DNA of 64,000 nt from an uncultured SAR86 cluster bacterium (GTDB lineage: Bacteria; Pseudomonadota; Gammaproteobacteria; Magnimaribacterales; D2472): assembly GCA_902558375.1 (NCBI GenBank), contig CACEDQ010000001.1, positions 62,001-126,000 on the forward strand, in the 5' to 3' direction. Shown one piece after another: positions 9,620-17,944 of this stretch. Position 1 is the first letter of the stretch. Every line of letters starts with the position of its first letter. Position numbers and translations under genes: made by a program. The notes under the pieces were generated by a model. It had not been told where the DNA came from, made no database searches, and saw nothing but the letters and a program-made list of their open reading frames with translations.

Positions 9620-10281
9620 TGTCTTATAAAGATCTTCAAAATCGATTGGGCTATACATTTAAAGATGAGGCACTGATCGAACTTGCTTTAACACATAAAA
9701 GTTTTAGTGGCACTTCAAACAATGAAAGACTTGAGTTTTTAGGAGATTCAATTCTTAATTCCATTATTTCAGAATATCTTTTCAATAGATTTAATAATCA
9801 AAAAGAAGGCTTGTTAACGCGAATGAGGGCCTATCTTGTTAAAGCTGAAACCTTAACCATTAAAGCAGAAGAACTATCTTTAGAAAAAGTTGTAAAACTA
9901 TCTAAAGGTACTGCAAATTTATCAAAAGAACGAAAGAATTCAATTTTAGAAGGTGCATTTGAAGCAGTTATAGGGGCGATTTTTATCGATGGTGGTTGGA
10001 ATGCAGCCAAAGATATTACTTTAAAAGCTTTTAATAAAAATTTAGCAGCTTTATCTGAAGATATGACTTTTAAGGATGCAAAAACTGAATTGCAGGAATT
10101 ATTCCAATCTCTAAAAAGCGATTTACCAAAATATATTGTTGAAGAAACTGGTAAGAGTAATTTTTCATGCACAGTTAAATACAAAGATATGGCATTTGAA
10201 TCTTCAGGCTCATCAAAAAGAATAGCTGAAACAAATGTCGCGATGAAACTTTTAGCTTACATAAAACAGAATGATGTCTAA
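9619..10281 (+). CDS. rnc: Ribonuclease III
   Basis: Cuts double-stranded RNA during rRNA and mRNA processing. 220 residues. The catalytic signature NERLEFLGDSIL is at about 35-46, with the second acidic cluster EAVIGAIFIDGG. A double-stranded RNA-binding domain covers about 150-220 (DAKTELQELFQ onward). It sits between lepB and era with overlaps on both sides, the standard order. Confidence 0.97.
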   Translation: MSYKDLQNRLGYTFKDEALIELALTHKSFSGTSNNERLEFLGDSILNSIISEYLFNRFNNQKEGLLTRMRAYLVKAETLTIKAEELSLEKVVKLSKGTANLSKERKNSILEGAFEAVIGAIFIDGGWNAAKDITLKAFNKNLAALSEDMTFKDAKTELQELFQSLKSDLPKYIVEETGKSNFSCTVKYKDMAFESSGSSKRIAETNVAMKLLAYIKQNDV

Positions 10282-11176
10282 AAGTTACTGCGGATATATC
10301 TCCATTATTGGCAAGCCTAATGTAGGAAAGTCCACAATTCTTAATCACATATTAGGAAAAAAAATATCAATTACTTCAAGAAAATCGCAAACTACTAGAA
10401 ATAATATTTTGGGAATAAAGACCGAAGGGAATAAGCAGATGATATATGCAGATACACCAGGCATGCATATTAAATCACCCAAGGTTATGAATAAGGTATT
10501 AAATCGCTCAGCTGAAAGTTTAATGGAGGATTCAGATATTATTCTGTTTGTTACTCAGAGGTTAGTTCTTGATGAGCAAGACTTATCAGTTCTAAAAAAA
10601 CTCAAACAAATTAACTCAAAGGTGATATGTGTTGTAAATAAAGTTGATCAAGTTACAGATAAAAATAAATTACTGCCACTAATAGAGAGGCTCTCAAATG
10701 AATATAGTTTCTTAGACATCATACCAATATCAGCAATTAACAATGATGGCATTAGTGAGCTAGAAATGTTAATAAAAAAATACCTTCCAGAAAGTGAACA
10801 TTTATATGACAAAAATACAGTATCTAGCTCTCACAAAGATATGTTTATGATTTCAGAACTAATTCGTGAAAAAATAATTAGAATGCTTGGCGATGAGTTG
10901 CCTCATGATACATTTGTGCAAGTTGAATTGTTTGAAGATGAAGATACGTTAATAAAAATTCATGCAGTAATATTTGTCGCTAGAAATAGTCAAAAGCAGA
11001 TAGTTATTGGAAAAGATGGAAATACATTAAAGAAAATTGGAAAACAGGCCAGGATAGAGATCGAAGAGTACTTTAATAAAAAAGTTTTCTTAAAAACTTG
11101 GGTAAAGGTTAAAAAGAATTGGAATACAGATTCTGATTATCTTCAAAGCCTGGGAGTTGGCGGAAGCTATGACTAA
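10271..11176 (+). CDS. era: GTPase Era
   Basis: GTPase needed for 30S ribosomal subunit assembly. 301 residues. G1 is GKPNVGKST, G3 DTPGM and G4 NKVD. The C-terminal KH RNA-binding domain contains VIGKDGNTLKKIGKQARIEIE. Overlaps rnc by 11 bp at its start and recO at its end. Confidence 0.97.
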   Translation: MMSKSYCGYISIIGKPNVGKSTILNHILGKKISITSRKSQTTRNNILGIKTEGNKQMIYADTPGMHIKSPKVMNKVLNRSAESLMEDSDIILFVTQRLVLDEQDLSVLKKLKQINSKVICVVNKVDQVTDKNKLLPLIERLSNEYSFLDIIPISAINNDGISELEMLIKKYLPESEHLYDKNTVSSSHKDMFMISELIREKIIRMLGDELPHDTFVQVELFEDEDTLIKIHAVIFVARNSQKQIVIGKDGNTLKKIGKQARIEIEEYFNKKVFLKTWVKVKKNWNTDSDYLQSLGVGGSYD

Positions 11177-11864
11177 TAGTGACTGGGATGAATGTTTTCT
11201 TTTGCACCATAGGGCGCACGGAGAGACGAGTTTAATTGCAGATGTATTTACGAAAAAAAATGGAAAAATGTCGATCATTGCTAAAGGAGCTAAAAAACCT
11301 AAATCAAAGTTTTTTGGATATTTAACTCCATTTACTAAACTTAAGATTACATATACAGGAAGGTCTGAGTTAAAAACATTAACAAATATAGATAGAGATT
11401 TTTCAGAATTAACAAACAGTCTTTCAAAAAAAAGTTATAGTCTTCTATACATTAATGAGCTGTTAACAAAACTTCTTCCAAAAGATGCAGCGCATGATGA
11501 TTTATTTTTGTTATACGAAAGTTTTTTATTAAAAATTCATTCGGGAGAAAATATCGAACTTACCCTAAGAAGCTTTGAATTAGATATGCTTGAAATGCTA
11601 GGCTATGGAATAGATTTTGAAAATGAAATAGATAAAAACCAATCAATCGACGCTAATAAGAATTATTCATTTATTCCACAAAGAGGCTTTAGAGAGTCAA
11701 GAAACTCTAATTTTTCAGGAAAAGACATTATAAATATTCGCATAAGAAACCTTTCAGAAGTATCAAAAAAACATCTCAAGCACATTACTCAAGAGACAAT
11801 ACATTTTTGTTTAGACGGAAGAGATTTATCAAGTCGAGAAATTTTTAGGAGAATCAAGCAATGA
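11169..11864 (+). CDS. recO: DNA repair protein RecO
   Basis: Loads RecA onto SSB-coated DNA in the RecF pathway. I chose the ATG at 11169, overlapping era by 8 bp; the ORF track begins at a TTG four codons earlier. An OB fold fills the N-terminal 80 residues (FLLHHRAHGETSLIADVFTKKNGKMSIIAKGAKK). The helical C-terminus holds FELDMLEMLGYG. The zinc-binding cysteines of some RecO proteins are absent. 231 residues from this start. Its stop overlaps acpS by 4 bp; pdxJ, which often lies between the two, is missing. Confidence 0.92.
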   Translation: MTNSDWDECFLLHHRAHGETSLIADVFTKKNGKMSIIAKGAKKPKSKFFGYLTPFTKLKITYTGRSELKTLTNIDRDFSELTNSLSKKSYSLLYINELLTKLLPKDAAHDDLFLLYESFLLKIHSGENIELTLRSFELDMLEMLGYGIDFENEIDKNQSIDANKNYSFIPQRGFRESRNSNFSGKDIINIRIRNLSEVSKKHLKHITQETIHFCLDGRDLSSREIFRRIKQ

Positions 11865-12238
11865 TTTTTGGTATTGGAACAGACATGGTAAAGATCTCAA
11901 GAATTAAAGAAATGAAATCTTTATCAACATTCGCAGAGAAAATACTATCACCTGAAGAGCTTAAAATAGCCTCATCTCATAAAGATGAAAAACTCATTAA
12001 ATTTCTAGCAAAACAATTTGCAGGAAAAGAAGCCATCTCAAAAGCTTTTGGAACTGGATTAAGAAAACCAATTTTATTGAAGGATATTGAAATCTTAAGA
12101 GATGAAAACGGTAAGCCATTATTTAATCCATTAGGAGGAGTAAAAAAAACTATTATTGACTTGGGTATAACTAAGTCTCATGTTAGTCTTGCAGACGAAA
12201 ATGATTACTCAATAGCGTTTGCTATATTAGAATTATGA
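11861..12238 (+). CDS. acpS: Holo-[acyl-carrier-protein] synthase
   Basis: Transfers 4'-phosphopantetheine from CoA to acyl carrier protein. 125 residues. The magnesium-binding motif FGIGTDMVKISRI is at the N-terminus, and KQFAGKEAISKAFGTG is the second signature. The third, VSLADENDYSIAFA, replaces the usual VSISHE. ATGA overlaps link it to recO upstream and adk downstream. Confidence 0.95.
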   Translation: MIFGIGTDMVKISRIKEMKSLSTFAEKILSPEELKIASSHKDEKLIKFLAKQFAGKEAISKAFGTGLRKPILLKDIEILRDENGKPLFNPLGGVKKTIIDLGITKSHVSLADENDYSIAFAILEL

Positions 12239-12879
12239 AAAATATTATTTTGCTAGGCCCTCCGGGCGCAGGAAAGGGTACCCAGGCTGATTTAATTTGC
12301 GACCTATGCAATATTCCTAAAATTAGTACTGGCGATATGCTTCGAGAAGCCGTAGCGTCTGGGAGTGATTTTGGAAAAAAAGTTTCAAATATTCTTGATA
12401 CAGGAGGCCTGGTTTCAGACGAAATAATAGGCGAGTTAATTAAAAATCGTTTAACGCAATCTGATTGCATTAATGGATCTTTGTTTGATGGTGTTCCAAG
12501 AACCCTAGGTCAAGCAGCCGAGCTAAAGAATATGGGAATTGCTTTTACACATGTTATTGAGATTCAGGTAGATGATGAGGTTATTGTTAAAAGAATGTCT
12601 GGAAGAAGAGTTCATCCAGGGTCAGGTAAAAACTATCATATTGATTTTAATCCTCCTCTAATAGATGGTAAAGATGATGAATCCGGAGAACCTCTAATTC
12701 AAAGAGAGGATGATAAACCAGAAACAGTCCTTAAAAGATTGGCTGTATATCACGATCAAACAAAACCTTTATCAGACTTTTATTCTAATCAAGCTCTTCA
12801 AAGTAATTTAAAATATATTACAGTTGACGGATCAAAGTCTGTAGATGATGTTTTTAATTTGATATCTAGTCAAATATAA
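12235..12879 (+). CDS. adk: Adenylate kinase
   Basis: Interconverts ATP, AMP and ADP. 214 residues, the long bacterial form. P-loop GPPGAGKGTQA starts at residue 8. The AMP-binding region holds STGDMLREAV and the substrate Arg in DGVPRTLGQA. The LID segment SGRRVHPGSGKNYHIDFNPP lacks zinc cysteines, as in Gammaproteobacteria. DGVPRT, rather than the usual DGFPRT, is a small substitution. Start overlaps acpS by 4 bp. Confidence 0.97.
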   Translation: MKNIILLGPPGAGKGTQADLICDLCNIPKISTGDMLREAVASGSDFGKKVSNILDTGGLVSDEIIGELIKNRLTQSDCINGSLFDGVPRTLGQAAELKNMGIAFTHVIEIQVDDEVIVKRMSGRRVHPGSGKNYHIDFNPPLIDGKDDESGEPLIQREDDKPETVLKRLAVYHDQTKPLSDFYSNQALQSNLKYITVDGSKSVDDVFNLISSQI

Positions 12880-12884
12880 GCTTG

Positions 12885-13316
12885 ATGAACGTTTTAGCCA
12901 TACAGAGTTCTGGAAATCAAACCTCTCTTTGTGCAATTATTAAAGATGATGTTCTCCAATACTCCATTAAACATGAAAGAAAAGATAGGCCAAATTGGTC
13001 AGAAATGCTTACAAGCATAGGGCTTGATTCTTTTTTTACTCTAGAAGAAATTGATATTTTTGCATATGCAAATAATTCAAACTCATATACAGCAACACGA
13101 AGTGTTGCAGCTTATTTAAAAGGAATTACTTCGGCTATTAGCAAACCTCTAATTGTTATCGACACAGATGATGTTGATAAGATAGACTCTGATGCTGTGG
13201 CTAAAAAGGCTTTAGACCAGTATCTTAATTCAAAGAATAATATAGACTCATTTAAGCCGGATAATGCAAATCCTATTTATTCTTCAATACCACAATATAA
13301 AAAAGTAAATGAATGA
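12885..13316 (+). CDS. tsaB: TsaB-like t6A biosynthesis protein, internally shortened
   Basis: TsaB is the scaffold partner of TsaD in making N6-threonylcarbamoyladenosine on tRNA. I take the ATG at 12885, after a TTG. The N-terminus MNVLAIQSSG and the region NSYTATRSVAAYLKGITSAI correspond to the family's LaiDTS and GSFTGLRiG...kGLA motifs. The protein is about 143 residues against the usual 220-235. The C-terminal subdomain is mostly missing, yet the tail KPDNANPIYS looks like the family's C-terminal PxYlR end. This suggests an internal deletion rather than a simple truncation. It overlaps uppP by 8 bp. Confidence 0.75.
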   Translation: MNVLAIQSSGNQTSLCAIIKDDVLQYSIKHERKDRPNWSEMLTSIGLDSFFTLEEIDIFAYANNSNSYTATRSVAAYLKGITSAISKPLIVIDTDDVDKIDSDAVAKKALDQYLNSKNNIDSFKPDNANPIYSSIPQYKKVNE

Positions 13317-14100
13317 AGTTTTTCTTAGCTTTCTTTTAGGCTTAATACAAGGATTAACAGAATTTTTACCAATTTCAAGCTCTGCACATTTACTATTTCC
13401 AACTTTATTATTTGGAACAGACGATCTTGGATTGGCATTTGATATAGCCGTTCATGCTGGGACACTAGTTGCTGTAGTATATTTTTTTAGGTCTGAGATT
13501 AAACTTATGATTAAGTCTTTAATTTCTAGAAATAATGCTTTTAACGATAGCAGAAAACTTGCATATTTATTAATAATTGCGACTCTTCCAATTGTTATCG
13601 CAGGTCTATTTGGTACAGATTTTATAGAATCAAATAGAAATAGTATTTCTAGTATTGCATACATGAATCTTTTATTTGCAGGCTTTTTACTTTTTGCATA
13701 TAAATATAGCTCTTCATCTAAAAGCTTAATTGAATTAACAATTGCTGGTGCTATTTGTATAGGTATATTTCAGGTTTTTGCTTTATTTCCTGGAGCATCA
13801 AGATCAGGAACGGCAATTACAGCTGCCTTATTAATAGGATTAAATTTAAAAGATTCATCAAAATTCGCTTTTCTATTGGCAATACCAACTATTTTTGGAG
13901 CACTAGTTTTTTTAATTGGGGATATAGTTCTATATGAAACGCAAATTAATATTATCTCTTTAGTTATTGGTTTTTTAACTTCATGTGTTGTTGCTTTTCT
14001 GACTATAAAGTACTTTCTAATTTTTGTTGAAAAAATTGGCATGTATCCATTTGTAATTTACAGGGTTTTATTGGGAGTTTTATTACTAGTTCTCATATGA
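13309..14100 (+). CDS. uppP: Undecaprenyl-diphosphatase (UppP/BacA)
   Basis: Inner-membrane enzyme that recycles undecaprenyl pyrophosphate for peptidoglycan and other envelope glycans. 263 residues with about eight hydrophobic segments. The signature GLIQGLTEFLPISSSAHL is at 12-29 and the second motif FPGASRSGTAITAALLIGL is near 160-178. It overlaps tsaB at the start and rsmJ at the end. Confidence 0.96.
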   Translation: MNEVFLSFLLGLIQGLTEFLPISSSAHLLFPTLLFGTDDLGLAFDIAVHAGTLVAVVYFFRSEIKLMIKSLISRNNAFNDSRKLAYLLIIATLPIVIAGLFGTDFIESNRNSISSIAYMNLLFAGFLLFAYKYSSSSKSLIELTIAGAICIGIFQVFALFPGASRSGTAITAALLIGLNLKDSSKFAFLLAIPTIFGALVFLIGDIVLYETQINIISLVIGFLTSCVVAFLTIKYFLIFVEKIGMYPFVIYRVLLGVLLLVLI

Positions 14101-14828
14101 ATTTCCCAATTTATATTGATAACAAAATCTATATAGATTATTTAACTAATGTATTAGGTGTTCCTGAAACAAACATAGTAAATATATATCCTAAAGAACC
14201 AACATTTTTTATATACAAAGAAAGCGGGTTACATTTTGTTATTAATTCACCACAAAAAAAGATAATTCATATAGATTTTTTAAAAGGTCAAATGGGATGG
14301 AGGCTGAGAAGGCCAGATCACGAAACTCTTTTAAAGAAAGCATTAGGTAAAAAAAAAGATAATCTAACAATACTTGATGGAACTGCAGGTTTTTTATCAG
14401 ATACTCTAATTTTTCTAGCCTTGGGGCATAAAGTAATTGCTTGTGAGCAAAGTAGAGTTTTATTTATGTTATTAAATGATGCCATTCATAGAGCAAGAGA
14501 TGAATTAATTTTTTTAACAAATTTGGATTTAGTCCATGGAAATGCTGTCGATATTTATAAAAATACTAAAAATATTGATCTAATCTATCTAGATCCAATG
14601 TATCCTGATAATAAGAAAAATAATGCTAGATCAGGCGTCATGAATGATATAAAAAATATCCTTGAAATTGAGGCAATTACAAATCTAGAAGATCAGATAT
14701 TTTTTGATTTCAAAAAACAAGAATTTAAAAAGATTGTCTTAAAAAGACCAATTAAATCAAAGATAATAGATAGAAACTTAAATTATCAAGTCAAAGGTAA
14801 ATCAACAAGATTTGATGTATATATATAA
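14097..14828 (+). CDS. rsmJ: 16S rRNA (guanine1516-N2)-methyltransferase
   Basis: Methylates G1516 of 16S rRNA using S-adenosylmethionine. 243 residues. The family motif FLKGQMGWRLRRP is at about 62-74. The SAM-binding segment ILDGTAGFLSDTLIFLALG and the catalytic motif LIYLDPMYPDNKKN are intact. ATGA overlap with uppP shows it is part of the same transcript. Confidence 0.93.
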   Translation: MNFPIYIDNKIYIDYLTNVLGVPETNIVNIYPKEPTFFIYKESGLHFVINSPQKKIIHIDFLKGQMGWRLRRPDHETLLKKALGKKKDNLTILDGTAGFLSDTLIFLALGHKVIACEQSRVLFMLLNDAIHRARDELIFLTNLDLVHGNAVDIYKNTKNIDLIYLDPMYPDNKKNNARSGVMNDIKNILEIEAITNLEDQIFFDFKKQEFKKIVLKRPIKSKIIDRNLNYQVKGKSTRFDVYI

Positions 14829-14837
14829 GGAGACAAA

Positions 14838-15005
14838 ATGAACCCTTTTACAATGATGAAAGATGCTAAAAATATGGAAAAGATGATGAAGCCAGCTCTA
14901 GAAAAATTTATGAAGGAAGCAGGTTTTGTTAAAAAGGATGAAATTGAACCTTTAAAAAGAAGAATTGCTGAATTAGAGTCTAAGGTATCAAAATTAAAAG
15001 GTTAA
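14838..15005 (+). CDS. Small coiled-coil protein, UbiK/BMFP- or phasin-tail-like (not in ORF track)
   Basis: 55 residues, too short for the track. Begins MNPFTMMKDAKN with a good GGAG ribosome-binding site at 14829-14832. The C-terminal EIEPLKRRIAELESKVSKL is a heptad-patterned coiled coil. This ending, preceded by a GFVKKDE segment, resembles the C-terminal part of UbiK (YqiC) accessory proteins and of short phasin-family proteins, but the N-terminal half is too short to decide. Spacing of 9 bp after rsmJ suggests cotranscription. Confidence 0.7.
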   Translation: MNPFTMMKDAKNMEKMMKPALEKFMKEAGFVKKDEIEPLKRRIAELESKVSKLKG

Positions 15006-15034
15006 AAGAAGCAGATATTTCTAGGGTCATTGAA

Positions 15035-15250
15035 ATGGCATGGGAGGACAGAACTCCTTTTGATGCTATTGAGGCAGCCTATGGCCTTAATCAGAATCAA
15101 GTTGAAGATCTGATGAGAAGAAATCTAAAAAAGGGTAGCTATACTCTCTGGAGAGAGAGGGCTAGGGGTCGAAAAACAAAACATGCAGGCTTAAGAGATT
15201 TTAAAGTAGGAAGACATCATTCTTATGACCAAAACAAACTTAAAAATTAA
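15035..15250 (+). CDS. TIGR03643-family conserved protein
   Basis: Function unknown. 71 residues from the ATG at 15035, which has AGGG eight bases upstream. The string EMAWEDRTPFDAIE followed by LMRRNLKKGSYTLWRERARGRKTKH is typical of the TIGR03643/DUF2805 family. In family members a short helix precedes MAWEDRTPF; here the in-frame codons upstream read LKEADISRVIE, which fits that helix but contains no ATG, GTG or TTG. The start may therefore be upstream at an unusual codon, or the helix was lost. It overlaps the next ORF by 26 bp. Confidence 0.8.
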   Translation: MAWEDRTPFDAIEAAYGLNQNQVEDLMRRNLKKGSYTLWRERARGRKTKHAGLRDFKVGRHHSYDQNKLKN

Positions 15251-15542
15251 CCGTATTAGAATAGAAAATCTATATAAATCAATGTTTGTAGAGGTAGACA
15301 ACACTTCTATCACTTGTTCAGATAGTCATATTGAAATTAAACATCATGATAATTTTAATCATGATTCTGCATCATTAGAAATCGAAGAAATAAAAGATAG
15401 CTATTTCATTGTTAGATATTGGGATGGCTATTCACTAGCAGAAATTGAAGAATCAAGTGACTTAGCCAAATCTCTAAAAATTTTTAAACGCCTAGCAAAA
15501 AAAATGGCTAAAAATCTAAGGAGATTTTCTAATAACTTCTAA
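15225..15542 (+). CDS. Hypothetical protein
   Basis: 105 residues, not recognised. Predicted alternating strands (SMFVEVDNTSITC, HIEIKHH, YFIVRYWDGYSL) are followed by a basic helix ending KIFKRLAKKMAKNLRRF. No signal peptide or membrane segment, so it is probably cytoplasmic. Overlaps the TIGR03643 gene by 26 bp and ends the plus-strand housekeeping run. Confidence 0.6.
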   Translation: MTKTNLKINRIRIENLYKSMFVEVDNTSITCSDSHIEIKHHDNFNHDSASLEIEEIKDSYFIVRYWDGYSLAEIEESSDLAKSLKIFKRLAKKMAKNLRRFSNNF

Positions 15543-15561
15543 TAAATTAAATTTAGTTTAG

Positions 15562-15678
15562 GTTAGATCTGGGCGTCCTAGATATATAAGTTTATTAAAT
15601 GCCTTTAATAAACAAGAAATAGGCAAAGCAGATCTTATTGTATTGCCTGATATCAATTTTTGGAGAGGAGATAGTTAA
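15562..15678 (+). pseudogene. Possible gene remnant
   Basis: A 38-codon open stretch between two stop codons with no usable start reads like protein: GRPRYISLLNAFNKQEIGK followed by ADLIVLPDINFW. The second half resembles the ADLIVLPE core of nitrilase-type hydrolases, but it is too short for a firm call. It may be the debris of a deleted gene or chance. Confidence 0.25.
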
Positions 15679-15843
15679 TATTCTAATAGGGGAGAACAAA
15701 AACTATTAAATGTAATATACAAGCAATACTTGTAGCGAATGTTATTTTATTGGATAAATATTTGTCAAATTTTTTATAAATGCCTATATATAAGCATTTA
15801 AGGGTGTATATTTCTGTAGTTATACTACAGATATACAAACTTT
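15679..15843. other. Intergenic region 3' of proA with two hairpins
   Basis: No gene seen. Next to the proA stop is a long stem with loop TAT (15806-15836; CTGTAGT pairing with ACTACAG, extended by GTATAT/ATATAC with a two-base bulge). A second inverted repeat (AAATGC/GCATTT) lies at about 15777-15800. On the minus strand they follow proA in tandem, so they may act as its transcription end or an mRNA stabiliser. Neither has a clean T tract. Confidence 0.45.
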
Positions 15844-17103
15844 TTAATTTCTAGTATGGCCATTTCCATTAACAAGGTATTTAAAACTTGTTAATTGATC
15901 AACTCCAACAGGCCCTCTTGCATGAAATTTTCCAGTAGCTATTCCAATTTCTCCACCAAGACCAAATTCACCACCATCAGCAAATTGAGTAGAAACATTA
16001 TGCATAACTATTGCACTATCTAATTCTTTTTGAAACTTAGAAGCTCTGTTCAGATCTTCTGTAAGAATCGATTCGGTGTGTCCCGATGAGTATTGCTCAA
16101 TATGTTTAATAGCCTCATCTAAGCTATTCACTATTTTTATACTTACAATTGGAAGAAGATATTCAGTTGACCAATCTTCTTCTGATGCTTGTTTAATATT
16201 TTCATTATATTTAAATGTTTCTGAACATCCTCTAATCTCACAAGCTTGTGCTTTTAGCGCATTTATTAGAAGTGGCATAAAATCATTAGCAATTTCTGAA
16301 TGAACAAGTATTGTTTCTACTGCACCGCATATGCCAGGTCTTCGCATTTTTGCATTAATACAAACATCTAATGACTTGTTTTGATTTGCTGATTTATCTA
16401 CAAATATATGACATATACCTTCGAGATGAGCAAAGACTGGAACTCTTGCTTCTTCTTCAACCATCGATACAAGACTTTTACCACCTCTTGGAACTATTAC
16501 ATCTATAGATTGATTTATTCCGTGAAGCATTTGTTTTACAACTTCTCTATCAGTGGTTTTTATAATCTGAATAGCATTTTCATTAATTCCAGCTTCTTTT
16601 AATCCTTTCACCAGTGATTTATGGATTTCTAAACAAGAGTTAATGCCATCAGATCCACCTCTCAATATAGATGCATTACCAGCTTTTAATGATAATGCGC
16701 CAGCATCTGCAGTTACGTTCGGTCTGCTTTCAAATATTATGCCAATTACACCCAAGGGTGTTGAAACTCTTGATATGTGCATACCATTCGGTCGTTGCCA
16801 TGAATCAAGAACTTTTCCAACCGGATCATTAAATGATGCAATTTCAAGAAGGGTGTCGGATATGGACTTGACTCTTTCTCTATTAAGTTGAAGACGGTCT
16901 ATAAAAGATGCAGATAAATTTTTTGATTGACCATTTTCTATGTCAATTGCATTAGCATCTAAAATATCTTGTTGATCAGCAAGTATAAATTTTGACATTG
17001 CGTGCAGTGCATTATTTTTTTGCTCGGAGGTTGTTTTCGCAAGAATTCTTGCTGCTTCTTTAGCCCTTAAACCAATTTGAGTGATGTTAATATCTTTAGT
17101 CAT
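15844..17103 (-). CDS. proA: Gamma-glutamyl phosphate reductase
   Basis: Second step of proline synthesis: reduces gamma-glutamyl phosphate to glutamate semialdehyde with NADPH. 419 residues, normal length. An aldehyde-dehydrogenase-like fold with the catalytic Cys in KMRRPGICGAVET and the C-terminal signature SAIVMHNVSTQFADGGEFGL. Directly downstream of proB, sharing one base, in an operon transcribed leftward. Confidence 0.97.
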   Translation of the reverse strand: MTKDINITQIGLRAKEAARILAKTTSEQKNNALHAMSKFILADQQDILDANAIDIENGQSKNLSASFIDRLQLNRERVKSISDTLLEIASFNDPVGKVLDSWQRPNGMHISRVSTPLGVIGIIFESRPNVTADAGALSLKAGNASILRGGSDGINSCLEIHKSLVKGLKEAGINENAIQIIKTTDREVVKQMLHGINQSIDVIVPRGGKSLVSMVEEEARVPVFAHLEGICHIFVDKSANQNKSLDVCINAKMRRPGICGAVETILVHSEIANDFMPLLINALKAQACEIRGCSETFKYNENIKQASEEDWSTEYLLPIVSIKIVNSLDEAIKHIEQYSSGHTESILTEDLNRASKFQKELDSAIVMHNVSTQFADGGEFGLGGEIGIATGKFHARGPVGVDQLTSFKYLVNGNGHTRN

Positions 17104-17891
17104 TATGATTTTGCAATAAATTTAGTAGCCTTTGTTTTTTTATTGGAAAGGCTTCTTATTGGCTTTTCTTTTAATCCTGAGGTAATAATAACTGAGCATT
17201 TTGATTTCATACAAATTTCTGCAGCTTCAACTTTTGAAATCATTCCACCCTTACCAAGTTTGTTAGCAGTACCAGCCATATTTCTTATTTTTCTTGTTAT
17301 AGATTTCACTTCTTTAACTAAATCATCATTTTTATTATTTTTTGGCGGTTCTTTATAAAGCCCATCAACATTTGATAATAAAATTAAATAGTTAGCATCT
17401 ACTAATGATGCTAATTGTGCAGCCAGGATATCATTATCGCCAAACTTGATCTCATCAGTGGATGTGGTGTCATTTTCATTAATAATGGGTACACAATTAA
17501 AAGCTAATAAGTTTTCTATAGTTGCAATTGCATTTTTAGATGATCTTTTATTTTTGATATCCGAAGGGGATAAAAGTATTTGAGCTACTTGTTGTTTATG
17601 TTTTTTAAATTCATTCTGCCAAGCTGTCATTAATTCTATTTGACCTCTCGCTGCTACTGCCTGTGATTCGTTTAAAGTGAGATTGTCTTTTAGATTTAAT
17701 TTTCCTCTTCCTAGGGAGATAGCGCCGGATGATACAACAATAATATTTTTATTAGATTTTAGAAGCCAAACTATATCTTTTACTACATTCTTTAGGACAG
17801 TTTTGTTTACACCGCCCCTTGAGTTCGTAAGAAGAGATGACCCTATTTTAATAACTATTTTATTAGAGCTTAAGATACTGTTTTTTTGCAT
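17103..17891 (-). CDS. proB: Glutamate 5-kinase, short form without PUA domain
   Basis: First, usually proline-inhibited, step of proline synthesis. 262 residues hold only the amino-acid-kinase domain: IVIKIGSSLLT at the N-terminus, VSSGAISLGR, and INENDTTSTDEIKFGDND. The C-terminal PUA domain of the 367-residue E. coli enzyme is absent, as in some other bacteria. Divergent from the VCBS lipoprotein gene, with 53 bp between the starts. Confidence 0.94.
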   Translation of the reverse strand: MQKNSILSSNKIVIKIGSSLLTNSRGGVNKTVLKNVVKDIVWLLKSNKNIIVVSSGAISLGRGKLNLKDNLTLNESQAVAARGQIELMTAWQNEFKKHKQQVAQILLSPSDIKNKRSSKNAIATIENLLAFNCVPIINENDTTSTDEIKFGDNDILAAQLASLVDANYLILLSNVDGLYKEPPKNNKNDDLVKEVKSITRKIRNMAGTANKLGKGGMISKVEAAEICMKSKCSVIITSGLKEKPIRSLSNKKTKATKFIAKS

Positions 17892-17944
17892 TTTGCGATT
17901 ATAAGAGTATCTTGTTTTATAACAATTAATTTATACTCATTTCT

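Noticed and set aside
9831-10184. Minus-strand 117-residue ORF inside rnc
   Set aside because: Shadow of a certain RNase III gene; low-complexity Ser/Lys composition and no independent signals.
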